A stretch of DNA of 64,000 nt from Lasiosphaeris hirsuta (taxonomy: Eukaryota; Ascomycota; Sordariomycetes; Sordariales; Lasiosphaeriaceae). Every line of letters begins with the position of its first letter. Position 1 is the stretch's first letter. Shown here one piece after another: positions 11,680 to 22,547 of this stretch. The stretch covers positions 3,348,001-3,412,000 of the forward strand of contig JAUKUA010000007.1 of the NCBI GenBank assembly GCA_030549175.1, given 5' to 3'. A program made the position numbers and the translations under genes. Below the pieces are notes generated by a model, which did no database searches, was not told the DNA's origin, and saw nothing but the letters and a program-made list of their open reading frames with translations.

Positions 11680-13074
11680 TTACTCGATGAGCATCTTCTT
11701 TATTCCCCCCACCTCGCAAAGGCCAAGATGCCGTATTGCTTCTCGCTCGCTGGCCAGGATAATGGTGGTGTCCTCGGTGGAACGGCTGTTGGGGTCTACG
11801 TGGGAGGCATCCTTGGCGGCCTGCTCAATGGCGTCCATTTCCTCCTTGCAGGCCTGCTGGTCCATCGGACATATTACTATCGGCTGGCGGAGGGTGATGT
11901 CACGGGCTGAAGTCATGTGTGCCTGGGACGAGTAAGCGTGGCTGAAAGGCAATCATGGTGGGGTGCGGGCATACCTTGATACTCAAGAAGAACTCAATCT
12001 TGTACAGAGTAGATGTCGTCGTAAAACTCGTCACCTCGTACAACGGAAACCCCGGCTTCCCCCTCTTCACAATGCCTTCTTGATCCCTTAGGTCTCGCGC
12101 CGGAAAGACAAGTCCTAGATTGGTGACATATCCCGCATCAGGCATCTTAGTCCCTACTGGTTGTGTATGTTTCGCAATCTTGTTGACTTTCTTGGTGGGT
12201 TCGTCTCCTTCTGGATTGAACGTGATCTCCTCCTCGATGGCTAATGTTATTTTTTGTATAGTTACCCTCCTCGCTTTGCTCAGCCAGTCGGGGTTGGGGG
12301 CGAGTTTGATATAGACTGTTATGGGGTCTAATGGGCCGTAACTCCATTTGGGGAGCGATATACCCAGCGTTACAACATTGTCCTGCGTCACAACTTTGCT
12401 CTCTGGGCGATTGTACATGCCGAAGGTAGAGAGCGTATCGTATCGCTGGAGGGGTATCGGGAATGTGTATCGGTTCTGGATGCTCTGGCCTTGCTGGACG
12501 GTGACGACAAGCTCGTAAAACGTCTCGGCGGTTCGGCTGGGTAGCTGCAGGCTCGCGGGAGGGATCCGGCGGTTTGTTTCTTCTCCGCCCCGCCCAAAGG
12601 GAATGAATATTTGGAAGGGCAGGTCCATGGCTATCACACTCTCAGCCTCCTTGCCCGACACACATCGGAAGAGCAACTGCTCCTTCCCAACCAGATCGAT
12701 GGTCTCGCGCCTCGGGGTGCCGAGATGGCGTTTCGCAACATTTTCGGCAGCCGGGTGTATCGTCTCTCGTCTCTGCAGGCAGATGCGCACCATCGACACA
12801 TTTACGGGTGCCGAGTATCCTGCGCCTGGCCGTATCTCAACTTTTCCCACTATCCGAGGCTGCGGCAGGGGGGCACGATGTTCGGTCAGCAACTAGGTGC
12901 GCATGCCATCCATGGCGCGCACGACGGCCGCACGGCATCAAACTGGATGAGGAAAAGAGGAGGGAGGGAGCGATCACTCACCAGCGTCGCTGATATGCCG
13001 GGGTAACCCACGAGGAAGCTGCTGTTGGGTGGGCCGGATATCCTCACGGTTGCGGGAGCATTGACGAGATTCAT
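11680..13074 (-). CDS. Arrestin-domain (ART-like) protein, 406 residues
   Basis: Exons 13074-12982, 12859-11975 and 11922-11680 give 406 residues. The N-terminus (FLVGYPGISATL, then RIVGKVEIRPG) starts an arrestin N-domain. The central part (RRIPPASLQLPSRTAETFYEL, TFGMYNRPES) and the C-domain (KWSYGPLDPITVYIKL, RVTIQKITLAIEEEITFNP) are conserved in filamentous fungi, and the end is SARDITLRQPIVICPMDQQ followed by a short tail. Arrestin-like adaptors in fungi recruit Rsp5-type ubiquitin ligases to plasma-membrane transporters, but I see no clear PPxY motif here, so a trafficking adaptor role is inferred only. The intron 1 acceptor could be 12860 (used here) or an upstream in-phase AG near 12900, which would add about 12 residues. 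A long 5' flank precedes the gene. Confidence 0.85.
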
Positions 13075-15973
13075 GCTGCCGTCGGCACCCGGATAGCGTG
13101 GGCGCAACGCTCAGTCGGGACGTGGTCGTTTTCGCCAGGTGAAGGGACGGGCGGCGCTGCGTCTGTGGTCATGAAGCTGTCACAGAGGCCGGCCTCGCCG
13201 TGTCGCTGGGGATGGCGATGGCGATTGGTGTGGGCTCGATTTGGGGTCGTCGCTGTCGGGGAACAGGCTCCAGGCTCCGGGCGCTGGTGCTGATGCTGAT
13301 GCTGATCGGTACCTTGGTGAGGGGTACCCGATTGTCGCCGGCGCTGTCGTTGGTATCGATAAGAGCCCTAGATTGCGGCTGGGGCATTACATGGAAATCA
13401 GGAATCGAGAATTGGGAAATGGCCGCCTCAGGACAAAAAGGCGGTTCGTGGGTCGCGGGGGGATGCGAAGTCGTCGATGCGGGTGTGTGCGTGGACAATG
13501 CCGTCGCCTGGGCGTAGCTGTTTTGTGCGATTGGTTTGGACGAGGATCGCGAATGGCGGACGGCAGCTGTAATGCAGGCCAGGCTTATTTTTTCGCAGTA
13601 GCCCGTTGGCCGCAGCCTCAGCACTCGAGGGCACTAGGATGGCACTGGACGGGACCGGAAGAAGGGGGGGGGGGCCAAATAGCGACCGTCGTCGAGCCGC
13701 CGTGCCTTCGCTTTGTCACTGTGTTTGTGGTGTTTGCGTATGCGTGTGCCAGTGTTTCGAGTTCGGGTCAGGTTGGGTGCGCTCTCTTTCTTCCCGCCTT
13801 CGTCTTGTTTTCCCCTCCCCAGGCGGCTCGAAAAGCCGCAGCTGAAATGCCAAATCAACAACCAGCAGATGATAGCGGCATCAAAACATCCATCAACTTC
13901 AATGACACCACAGGGTCAATGCTAGACTGAGCCGGTGCGACATCGACCACCGTCCGTCCGAGCTGCTAACCTCGCAGCCTGTCTACGAAAAACTGCTAAA
14001 TAGCTCGACGAAGCGGTCTAGGCGGGTGCCGAATGGAGGACGGGTCCTGGGTCAATGCCTTTGGCTTCAGTTTGGCTGTGGACTCCCTCCCAGTATCTTG
14101 GTCTGCATATGCTCGCTCTCGTGGCAGTAGATTGCTGGTAGCTCCGGGGCTCGGCAGCCTGACTGCGCCAGCCTTGCCGATAGGAGGATGGCGACGTTGT
14201 AGGAGAACGGGTCAGCAACCCGATTGATGCACTGCTGGGAGGAGTGGCAATCTCAAGACGGCCCTTGAAGCGGCCTAGCTGGCTAGGCACAAATGGCACA
14301 AATGGCACAAGCGGGATTCCGCACAGAAGACTGAAGCCCTCGTACTGACGATCTGGATGCTGACCGGCGCGCTGGTCGACGCTGGGTGGCCCAGATACGC
14401 GCACTGGGGCTTCCCCAGGGTCACCCTGACCAGGTGAACCCCTAGCGGCGGGTTGGAGCACGCTCTGACGACGGAAATGCAACGCAGCACGGCCGAGTTG
14501 CGGAGTTAGCAATGAACACCTGCATCCCGTCCTTTTAGATTACTGATGGCCACTGCCAGAGCTGCTAGTATGTTCCCATTCCTATCGCGACACATACTTT
14601 GTAAGGAGACACACGAGGCGGCGTCATTGCCACATTACTATGCGCTCCGATGCATATCATTATACGGTAAACTCTTCTGGGAATCTAGTGTGACCGTTTC
14701 TGTGGGGGGACGTGGCCGCCCCGCGCGACCACATCAAGACCTCGATGACCTCCGCGCCTCAGGTGCTACTGTACACTGCTACGGGGTACTATCCCGGGCC
14801 ACGTGTAACTATTGCCGGATTGCTTCTGACCAACTCCTCGCCAGCAAGCTCACGCGCTTCACTTAGAGACTAAGAGATGAAGGAATGATGTGAGAATCGG
14901 ACCTCCATCATAGGTCCATTGCCAGACTAGATCTAGGCCTTTCTCTCTCCCACACCACATGGGAGGCCTTCTGCGGGACATTTATATCCCGAAGGCTACT
15001 GTCTTGGCAATGTCACCCAGCCAGGTTTTTGTGTCTGTGATTCCATCTTCGCACAAGTGTGCTCAATAGCGTTCCTCCCCATCAAGACTACCTTGCGTGC
15101 CGGCATACGGAGAGCTGAAGATCAAGGGAACCTAATCGCCCTTGAACGCTGAACCCCGGCTTTTTCTGAGATACCACATCGCCATGTGGGAGGACCTTGC
15201 AAGTACCGAAACCCACATTTCTGTCTAGACATCATCACCTGATCAAGTCGTAGGTCCAGAGTAGGCAGTAACTGTATTTGCTTTCTCCCTCACACGGTCC
15301 GAAACTCTTCACCCTTCCCGGCATGGCTGTTGAAATGAGAGACGCAAAACGGGCATGGAATTGCCATCAAGACCCGTGATGGAAATGGCAACAGTTTGCC
15401 ACCACCCAGCAGTACTTCATTTGCATATTACAACTTGAAAGTTGGCACATCGAGGGTAGCCCGGGGTAGCCATATATCCCAACAGGGCTAACCAAGAAGC
15501 CAGTCTACTTCATGCTAAGGACCAGTTAGGCAAATACTTGGGCTCAGCCAGGCACACTTTGCGGCCCACAGTTACCCTATTGGCTTCACTAGATACGTTT
15601 TGGTTGGTGATTCCAGGCATCAGAGAGGCACTTACAAGTTCTGGACGAGACTTCTGGATGGGACTCAGGGACGTTTTGAGCAAATAGCCCCTTTTCCTCG
15701 CTGCCTCAGCATGATAAACCCACAGACAGGAATAACATTACCTGAGACTCTTGGATCATTTGGAAGTAATTCCATTGCTCGATATAAGGGCCCATAAGAA
15801 ACATTTGAGAGACTACACGCATTGAATGCTTTGCTGCCAGATAATGCTGAATAGCAGCCTATGTATGGCCCTCTCATATCGACTTCGCCTAGCGACGAGG
15901 AATAATACCCTTCCCCTTGTCAGTATCTCGTTCCACGGCTGGAAAGCAGCCCTCGCCCTACCGCAATCCCAGC
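13075..15973. other. 2.9-kb intergenic region: arrestin promoter and aminotransferase 3' flank
   Basis: The left 800 bp include pyrimidine-rich tracts (13790-13830) and a G-run near 13665, fitting the promoter and 5' UTR of the arrestin gene. Frames here, including one of 229 codons on the plus strand, have compositional bias and no domain. From 14,500 to 15,970 I see no gene, repeat or RNA. A short direct repeat of AAATGGCAC occurs at 14288-14310. Confidence 0.4.
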
Positions 15974-17900
15974 TCAGCGCTTCTCGGCAGCCTTCTTCTC
16001 CAAGTTCTTGAACCTGCGACAACGCTGTCAATATTCTCCCCCAAACCATCACTGGGAAAACTTACTTGGTCACGACCCGCTCAATCCCGTCACATCCCAT
16101 CTTCAGCACCTCCAACTTCGGGCCGTACGAGAACCGGACAAAGTGGTGGCACGGGCTGTCAAACAAGTCCCTGCGGCGGGCCGGGTTGAGGTCGAAGAAG
16201 ATGCCAGGCACCACAATGACCTTCTCCTCGAGGCAGGCCTGGAAGAAGTTGAGGCCGTCCGAGATGGCGTTAGGGAGCCCCTCGAGGTCGAGCCACAGGT
16301 AGAAGGTCGAGTCGGGCACCAGCTTGATGTGGAAGCCCATGTCGCGCAGTCGGGAGACGACGTAGTCCCGCTTTTCGCGGAAGTGGTGCTGGAGCGCAAT
16401 CATCTCCTTCTTGACCAGCTCCGGCTCGAGCATGGGGATTGCAGCTTCTTGGAACGGGACGTTAGTACCTCCGTCCAGGTAAGAGCCGCAAGAACCGATA
16501 CTGTGAGAATATTAGCGATGGGCATCAGGGCCAAGGTGGATGGACGGACGCCTTGATGAACTCCTTGGGGCCGATGATCCAAGCGACTCTCCACCCTGGA
16601 AGGCGGAATCGCTTGGTCAGGCCGTCAATAATTAGCACGTCGTCTTCATCCACGTCAATAACGTTTTCCTATCCAAGCAATCGTCAGTTTTGCCCCTATC
16701 GATGCCATGTTAGGTTGTAAATTGTGGTAACACCAACTTACCGCGGCGCTGATGGTCGTGCCATCGCAGTCGCTGGTATAGTTGTAGCCCGAGTAAAACT
16801 CGTCGCTCACGAGCGTGGCACGCTCCCGGCAAATGTCCTGAATCTCAGCCAGCTCAGGGTTCTTGACAACACGACCAGTTGGGTTGCGCGGGTTGGAAGT
16901 GAGAATGACACTTGTGCCACGAGCGATCTCTTCGGCAATCTTGTCCGGGTGGATATGATAGCCATCCTCTTCGGAAAGGGGAACGGGAATGGCGGCGAAC
17001 TATTACATTATTAGTTATACTCATACTACTACCCCCTTTCTGCTTTCAAAAATTATATCCATACATTCTTGAAGAGCGAGAGCATTTCGTTGTACGCTAT
17101 TTCAAAGTTAGGCAATTACGTCTGCAGTAATGTATGGCTAGGAGATGGCATACCGGTGTAGTCGGGAATGAAAAAGCCGACATAAGCATTATTCAAGACG
17201 GCAGCTATACGAATCAGACCAGCACGACCGCCTGGGACAATGGCGACGTTCTCCCAGGTGTACTGGCTGGGCTGTCCCTTCCGGTGCATTTCATTGTAGA
17301 GGTGGGCAACAGCCTCTCTCAGGGGCTTGATGCCGGCGGTCGGACCGTACTCTCGGCTGTTCAGACTGATGTCGATGGTCTTTGGGCGGGGAAAGCAACC
17401 TTCAATGTCGTCCTCGACCTGTAGTGATTTTATTAGGCTTATCATCATGCCGCTACTTGTTGCTGCGAGATCATCATACCTCAGGGGCGCCTTCTAATCA
17501 ATCAGTTAGTTCATTTTCTTTTTCTACGCATGGTGAAAGGGGGGGGGGACTCATACGCCCTAGATTGGCCCATTTCTCGGGTTCTTCAAAGAAGCCATGC
17601 TCGCCAGCACGCTCGGTGCACCAGACAACACCGGTAGAGGATCGAGTAGCATCCAGTCCAGCGTGAGGGAGGTGGCCCTCATGAGCAGCTCGAAACTGTC
17701 GGTGAACCTTGCTACTTGCCTCTATTGTGAAGAAGGTAGTGGTTAGCAGGAGTGTATAGGTCGAGAATAAAAGACTGCGTACCATTTATACCAGGTTCCC
17801 CGACAGAAAAACGACGAGCAGGTCTAGGAACACCAGTGTTCCGGTTGATGCTGAACTTGCGGACGCTGAAGCCGCCCAGAATGTTGGAAATCGCAGACAT
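15974..17900 (-). CDS. Class I/II PLP-dependent aminotransferase, 480 residues, nine exons
   Basis: Exons 17900-17783, 17721-17557, 17490-17480 (11 nt), 17418-17154, 17096-17065 (32 nt), 16999-16742, 16668-16550, 16500-16066 and 16013-15974 join in frame to 480 residues. Fold-type I landmarks are present: SREYGPTAGIKPLREAVAHL, SNPRNPTGRV (about 232-241), LVSDEFYSGYNY (Asp263, Tyr266) and the lysine motif DGLTKRFRLPGWR, where Lys302 would form the aldimine with PLP. The arginine in FVRFSYG near the C-terminus fits the carboxylate-binding site. The family transfers amino groups between amino acids and 2-oxo acids; substrate cannot be set from sequence. No targeting signal is obvious. The gene shares its 1.9-kb upstream region with the divergent von Willebrand A gene. 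Confidence 0.9.
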
Positions 17901-19813
17901 TGCGAGATGATAGTGAGGTATGAGGGGATTCGGTGATGCTGGGCCGAGTCCCTATCCAAATCCAACTGCCTACACAATCAAGCAGATGGCTTTGGCTAGG
18001 GGAGGAGATACAGCCCTAGACCTGCTCAAAGAAGACGAGGAAATATAAATATCCTTCGGAAGGCAGCGCGGCAGTCAACGGGACTCGCAATGTGACCGCA
18101 TACCCTCAAGGAAATGAGAAAAAAGTGCGCCTGGAGGCTGGTACTCACCGCAACCCGGTTTATAACAGATCGAAGACGACATGCGCAATACCCATGCAAG
18201 GTCGGGCATTCCACGGCCGCTAAGTGGTTGGCGAGAGCTGGAGTACAGTATGTATTATTTTCTCGCTCTTGCCCACCTTAGGGCCGGCTGGCAGACTACA
18301 AATCAGAAGACAACGAGGGGAGGCCAGCCCACATGATTGGCGTGACTGCTGCACTGCTCTCTGTACACGGCGTAATGTGATACTGAAGTATCCATCCTTC
18401 ACCCCTCTGCCTGTGGTTGTGGCAAGCCGGGGTCGAATATCTCTGGATGAGCAGGAAAGGGCGGTCACAGCTGCGGCACCTTTTTGAATAGGCTGATGGG
18501 AGTCAGCCAGGGCCTTCAACTTGACAGTATACGCACCCAGGCCAGGTTTCACGAATGGAGGTTGCTACATTGGCGAAAGCGATGGACAGCAGATAAGCTG
18601 AGACAGTGGCCCCCCCCGCCTGCGATAAACAAATTTGGCGGGGTATATACCTGGATACCCTGGGCAGCAGGGGGCTCATAAAGCTTGGTTGGCCCCTGCC
18701 AAGAAACGTCGCGGCCTTGTCGCGGGCCGCCAAGCCTTCAAACGCCTGTTGGTCTTCCCCATGTGAGAATCACAACCCAGGAGGTCCGTTAGGGTCGATA
18801 TCTCATCAAGACATGATGCGGCCTCTGATCTTTCCAAGAAAGCCACAGAGGGAGCCAGCGATGAGGCGGGGGCCTTTGTGTTGACGGCCTCGTTGACCGA
18901 AGCCAGGCAACCTTCAATGACCACAACATGTGCCCTCTTGACACAAAGGCAGTATGGATGGCATAGCACGGGGCCGGAAGGTGGTGAGATATTTGGCTGC
19001 TCCTACTGCTAGCCGTTGGAGCGAACTGGGCTTTGTCGAGAAAGGGCACACTAAGGGTTGGCTCAGTAGCTCAGCCTGCAATGCTCCCGGTGAGCTGCCG
19101 CCGGGCCCAAGTCTGTAGAAAGAACAGCAAATTGCGAGAGATGAAATATCGAGGCAGAGAAACTGCTGAAACCAACATTTCCAGATGCCTTCGAAACCTG
19201 CACATGGCACAAATGCGCGGCTATGTTATGCATGAACTGTTCATAAGCCTTTCACGGCGTATCGCCAGGCTGAAGAGCCGGACCCTTCTCAGGATCTAAT
19301 CAAACGAAGCTTGGGATGTTGGTGAAGCGGGGCTGAGCCCGAAGTATCATTTGTTAGTCCTGCTGAGTGGCGTTGCAGAAGATCTGATCAGCAATACCTT
19401 GGCTCTGCACTGCCCCGTTAGCGCGCCACCTTCAATGGTAAGGCTCTCACAAGGCAAATCGAGGCTCTCGTTCTCATTTGGGTACTGTGAATGGATGGAA
19501 TCTCGAGAACTGGAAAAGGTGCCGCGCCATATAAGAACACTGTTGCACAACGCGCCGTGTTTGCCATTGGAATTTGCAATACCCAGATCACACACCTGTA
19601 ACTCGCCACTGCAGTCACTCCCCGCCACTGCCAAATAAAAAAAATAAAAAAAAACATTCACTGGTACAACCTACATACGCTGGCACCAACATATACAAAC
19701 CCAAGTTTGAGACGTTAGCTTGTCCGTTTCTACCCAAAACACCCCCGACTTTGGCCAACGTCATCTTCGACAACCCGTTAATAATCTACAATTACCAACC
19801 GCCAGCTATCACC
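17901..19813. promoter_or_regulatory. Shared divergent promoter of the aminotransferase and vWA genes
   Basis: A 1.9-kb region between two outward-reading genes. An A-rich stretch at 19636-19658 lies about 160 bp upstream of the vWA start. No coding frame with a domain was recognised, and I see no clear binding-site array. Confidence 0.45.
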
Positions 19814-20812
19814 ATGGTGAACCCAAGCCGGTCGTTCCTCGACTCTGTCAAGGGCAAATTGTCGCGCAGGTCGAGCAACGCCAGCACCAAATCCGCGACC
19901 AGTGTCTCGGGAACAACATTCTCCCAGACCCCAGTCCAAGCCCCTCCCGCCGCCGTCGACGAGGCCCCGCCCCCGTCCTACACGGAAGCGACAACCGGCC
20001 CCGCCATCACAATCAACGGGCCCCCGGCCATCACCCGGGCCGTGTCGCCGTCGCCATCCACGGCGTCCCGCCTCTCGGCCGCCAGCATGTCGACGCCCGA
20101 GGACCCGTATGCCTTCCTCAGCACCTTTGACACCATCTTCCTAATCGACGACAGCGGCTCTATGGCGGGCCGCTCGTGGCGCGAGGTCAAGCAGGCGCTG
20201 CGGGCCATCACACCCATCTGCACGGCGCACGATAGCGACGGCATCGACATCTACTTCCTGCACGCACGCAACCAGCAGAACCAGTCGGGCGGCTGGTGCA
20301 ACGTGCGCGACGCGGCGCAGGTGGAGGATATCTTCATGACGGTGAACCCAGGCGGCAACACGCCAACAGGCACGCGCATCAACCAGATCCTTAAACCGTA
20401 CCTACAGGGCTTCGAGCGGGGGGTGGTGGCGGCGGGCGGCGACGCCGAAGAGAGCGGGGTCAAGCCCATCAACGTCATCGTCATCACCGACGGCGCCGCC
20501 ACCGACGAGCTCGAGGGCGTGCTCATTAACATCGCCAAAAAGCTTGACCGGCTCGAGGCGCCGCCCTACCAGGTCGGCATCCAGTTCTTCCAGGTCGGCA
20601 ACGAGCGCGGCGCCACAGAGGCCCTCAACGCCCTCGACGACGAACTCGGCTCCGGCATCCGCGACATGATCGACACGGTCACCTGGAACAGCCGGGACGG
20701 CCGCGCCCAGACCCTCACGGCTAATTCAATCCTCAAGGTGGTGCTCGGCGCCGTCATCCGCCGCCTGGACCGCATTCCGGCGACCGGTCGCAACAGCCGG
20801 CTTGCGCCGTAG
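19814..20812 (+). CDS. von Willebrand factor A domain protein, 332 residues
   Basis: A single exon of 332 residues from ATGGTGAACCCAAGC, preceded by ATCACC; the frame is open further upstream but without homology. Residues 1-95 are Ser/Pro/Thr-rich and carry a PPSY motif (53-56) that could bind WW domains, for example of an Rsp5-type ubiquitin ligase (inference). The vWA domain starts at about 100 (TFDTIFLIDDSGSMAG) with a complete MIDAS DxSxS. A Thr at PGGNTPTGTRINQIL and an Asp in NVIVITDGAATDE supply the remaining metal-site residues. Family members act in protein interaction with Mg2+-dependent ligand binding, inside the cell when no signal peptide is present, as here. The exact role is unknown; related proteins are common in Pezizomycotina. 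Confidence 0.88.
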   Translation: MVNPSRSFLDSVKGKLSRRSSNASTKSATSVSGTTFSQTPVQAPPAAVDEAPPPSYTEATTGPAITINGPPAITRAVSPSPSTASRLSAASMSTPEDPYAFLSTFDTIFLIDDSGSMAGRSWREVKQALRAITPICTAHDSDGIDIYFLHARNQQNQSGGWCNVRDAAQVEDIFMTVNPGGNTPTGTRINQILKPYLQGFERGVVAAGGDAEESGVKPINVIVITDGAATDELEGVLINIAKKLDRLEAPPYQVGIQFFQVGNERGATEALNALDDELGSGIRDMIDTVTWNSRDGRAQTLTANSILKVVLGAVIRRLDRIPATGRNSRLAP

Positions 20813-22547
20813 GATGCGGGGGTAGAATTCGGCTTGGGCACGGCGTTGGCGGGTGTGGCTTTTGGCGTTCGGGGCGCGGTTTCGGATGGTTGGGACCTTC
20901 ATCGGAGAGGGACATAACAGCCGGCAGACCCCGATCTACGGATCCGGTCTTTGCATTTTTCTGCTTCGCCTTTGATTCCATGTACAATAGATTCTCCATC
21001 GCATCCCCCCTCGCATTTCCAAATCTTCTCATAGAACTAGGGTACGCAAAATCGGGGCGGGTAGATTTACTCTTCCAATCAGTTGACAGCAATTCCATTT
21101 GCCAACTTTTCAAAAACCAATCCAGACCATACTGTCCCTGTTTTGCTTGTGAACCCCCCTTTTCCAATCCCCCCATCCCCCATCCCACCACAGCCCCGCG
21201 AACCCAGCCTCGCCCAACACCCAACGTCAAAAAACCACCCCGTCATACCACACCCGCCTACACAGCCTAGAAATGACTTGCATCGCCCGCCCAATGCACG
21301 TCCCGGTGACGCCCCGAAGCCTCCCGCGGCCAGGGAGCCTCATAGGGCTGACCCACTACACCGATCCAGGCATGCACATCACCCGCCCACCTCCAGAGCT
21401 TCACGCCACCCGCTGTAGGTACAACACCAGGCAGATATGACTGCCGGGCCCAGTACCTTGGGTTTGGGAGGGGCAAGGGGGGGCTCCTACCTGAGCCTTC
21501 TTTTTTCGAGTTGTTAGCCAACCAGAAATCCCCAGGGCTGAGGGAGCCCGGGGCGACGAGAGGGCCAATGGAAACTACCGTGTTATTTGATGTTGAGCAA
21601 GAGGTGCAGATTGGTCACATTCATTCGTCATGAGCACTCATTAGCGCATTCAGCATGTTCACGAATGCATCACAAACAATAAGTTCTACACTATTGTCTC
21701 TGAATTCCTACTCTCGCTTCGGCTACGGTACTAAGCTGTCCTGATTTCCATTCATACGCATCCTATGGTGCCATGGAGATCACCCAACAAGAAGTACCCA
21801 AGCTACCAGCATTCCAAAGCCCCAAAGTCCCCTACTTCAAATCCACCGGGATCTGATACAGGTGAACCTGCGAGCCTCAGCAAGGCGCCAATATTGAGAA
21901 GAAAAAAAAGAGACAGCTTCTGCTGTGTAAAATCCGTAAAATCAACAAATCGTATCTGTTGCCGTACCAGTCCACTGGCTTTTGCAGATGCTAGAAGTAA
22001 ATCTAACAAGACGTGCAGAATATACGGCCTGGGTAATGTCCGTGCTGCAAGTACAGAGTAGAGGGGTGGAGAGGTGCAGGAAGATGGCAAGCTTTCCTCC
22101 AGCTAAGTAGAAGAGCTGCAAATCTCCCAGTAGAGCCTCTTCGAGGCGCCACAAACCCGGCATGGGCAATTGCATGTGTCTAATAGGCTTTCCTGCAGCA
22201 AAGTAGAGAAGCCCCAAAGTCTCCCACAGAAACTCGTGACGAGGCACAGCCACAGCCATGAGGGCAACACTTTGGTGGTAGGCAGGTTAGACACCCATCT
22301 GAGCCGCTCATAAGAATGCAGTGAATTTTTGAGGGTACTGTGTCAAGAGGCAGGCCATCTGAATGACAGACCATGTCGTCGGTCGGTAGGTTGATGAGAG
22401 GAGGTACAATATTAAAAGAACAATGGGTATTTTGAGGTGAACCGAAGACGATGAATAGACTGAGACGGCGATAGGTCTCTCTTATCCATGGCAAGAGAAG
22501 CCCATTCGCAGGATTGTGCTTCTTAGTGCTTCAGAGCATGAATGATT
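20813..22547. other. 1.7-kb region between convergent 3' ends, with a diverged duplication
   Basis: 3' flanks of the vWA gene and of the minus-strand gene ending at 22548. A C-rich stretch lies at 21,145-21,260. A diverged tandem duplication is visible: GCTTTCCTCCAGCTAAGTAG near 22091 and GGCTTTCCTGCAGCAAAGTA near 22188, each followed by CTCCCA and GAGGC(G/A)C motifs. No supported coding frame. Confidence 0.4.

Noticed and set aside
13241..13930. A 229-codon plus-strand frame upstream of the arrestin gene
   Set aside because: No domain, low-complexity C-terminal half, and it overlaps other open frames in a GC-rich promoter region.
14018..14512. A 164-codon minus-strand frame
   Set aside because: Composition of random GC-rich sequence, no domain and no supporting splice context.
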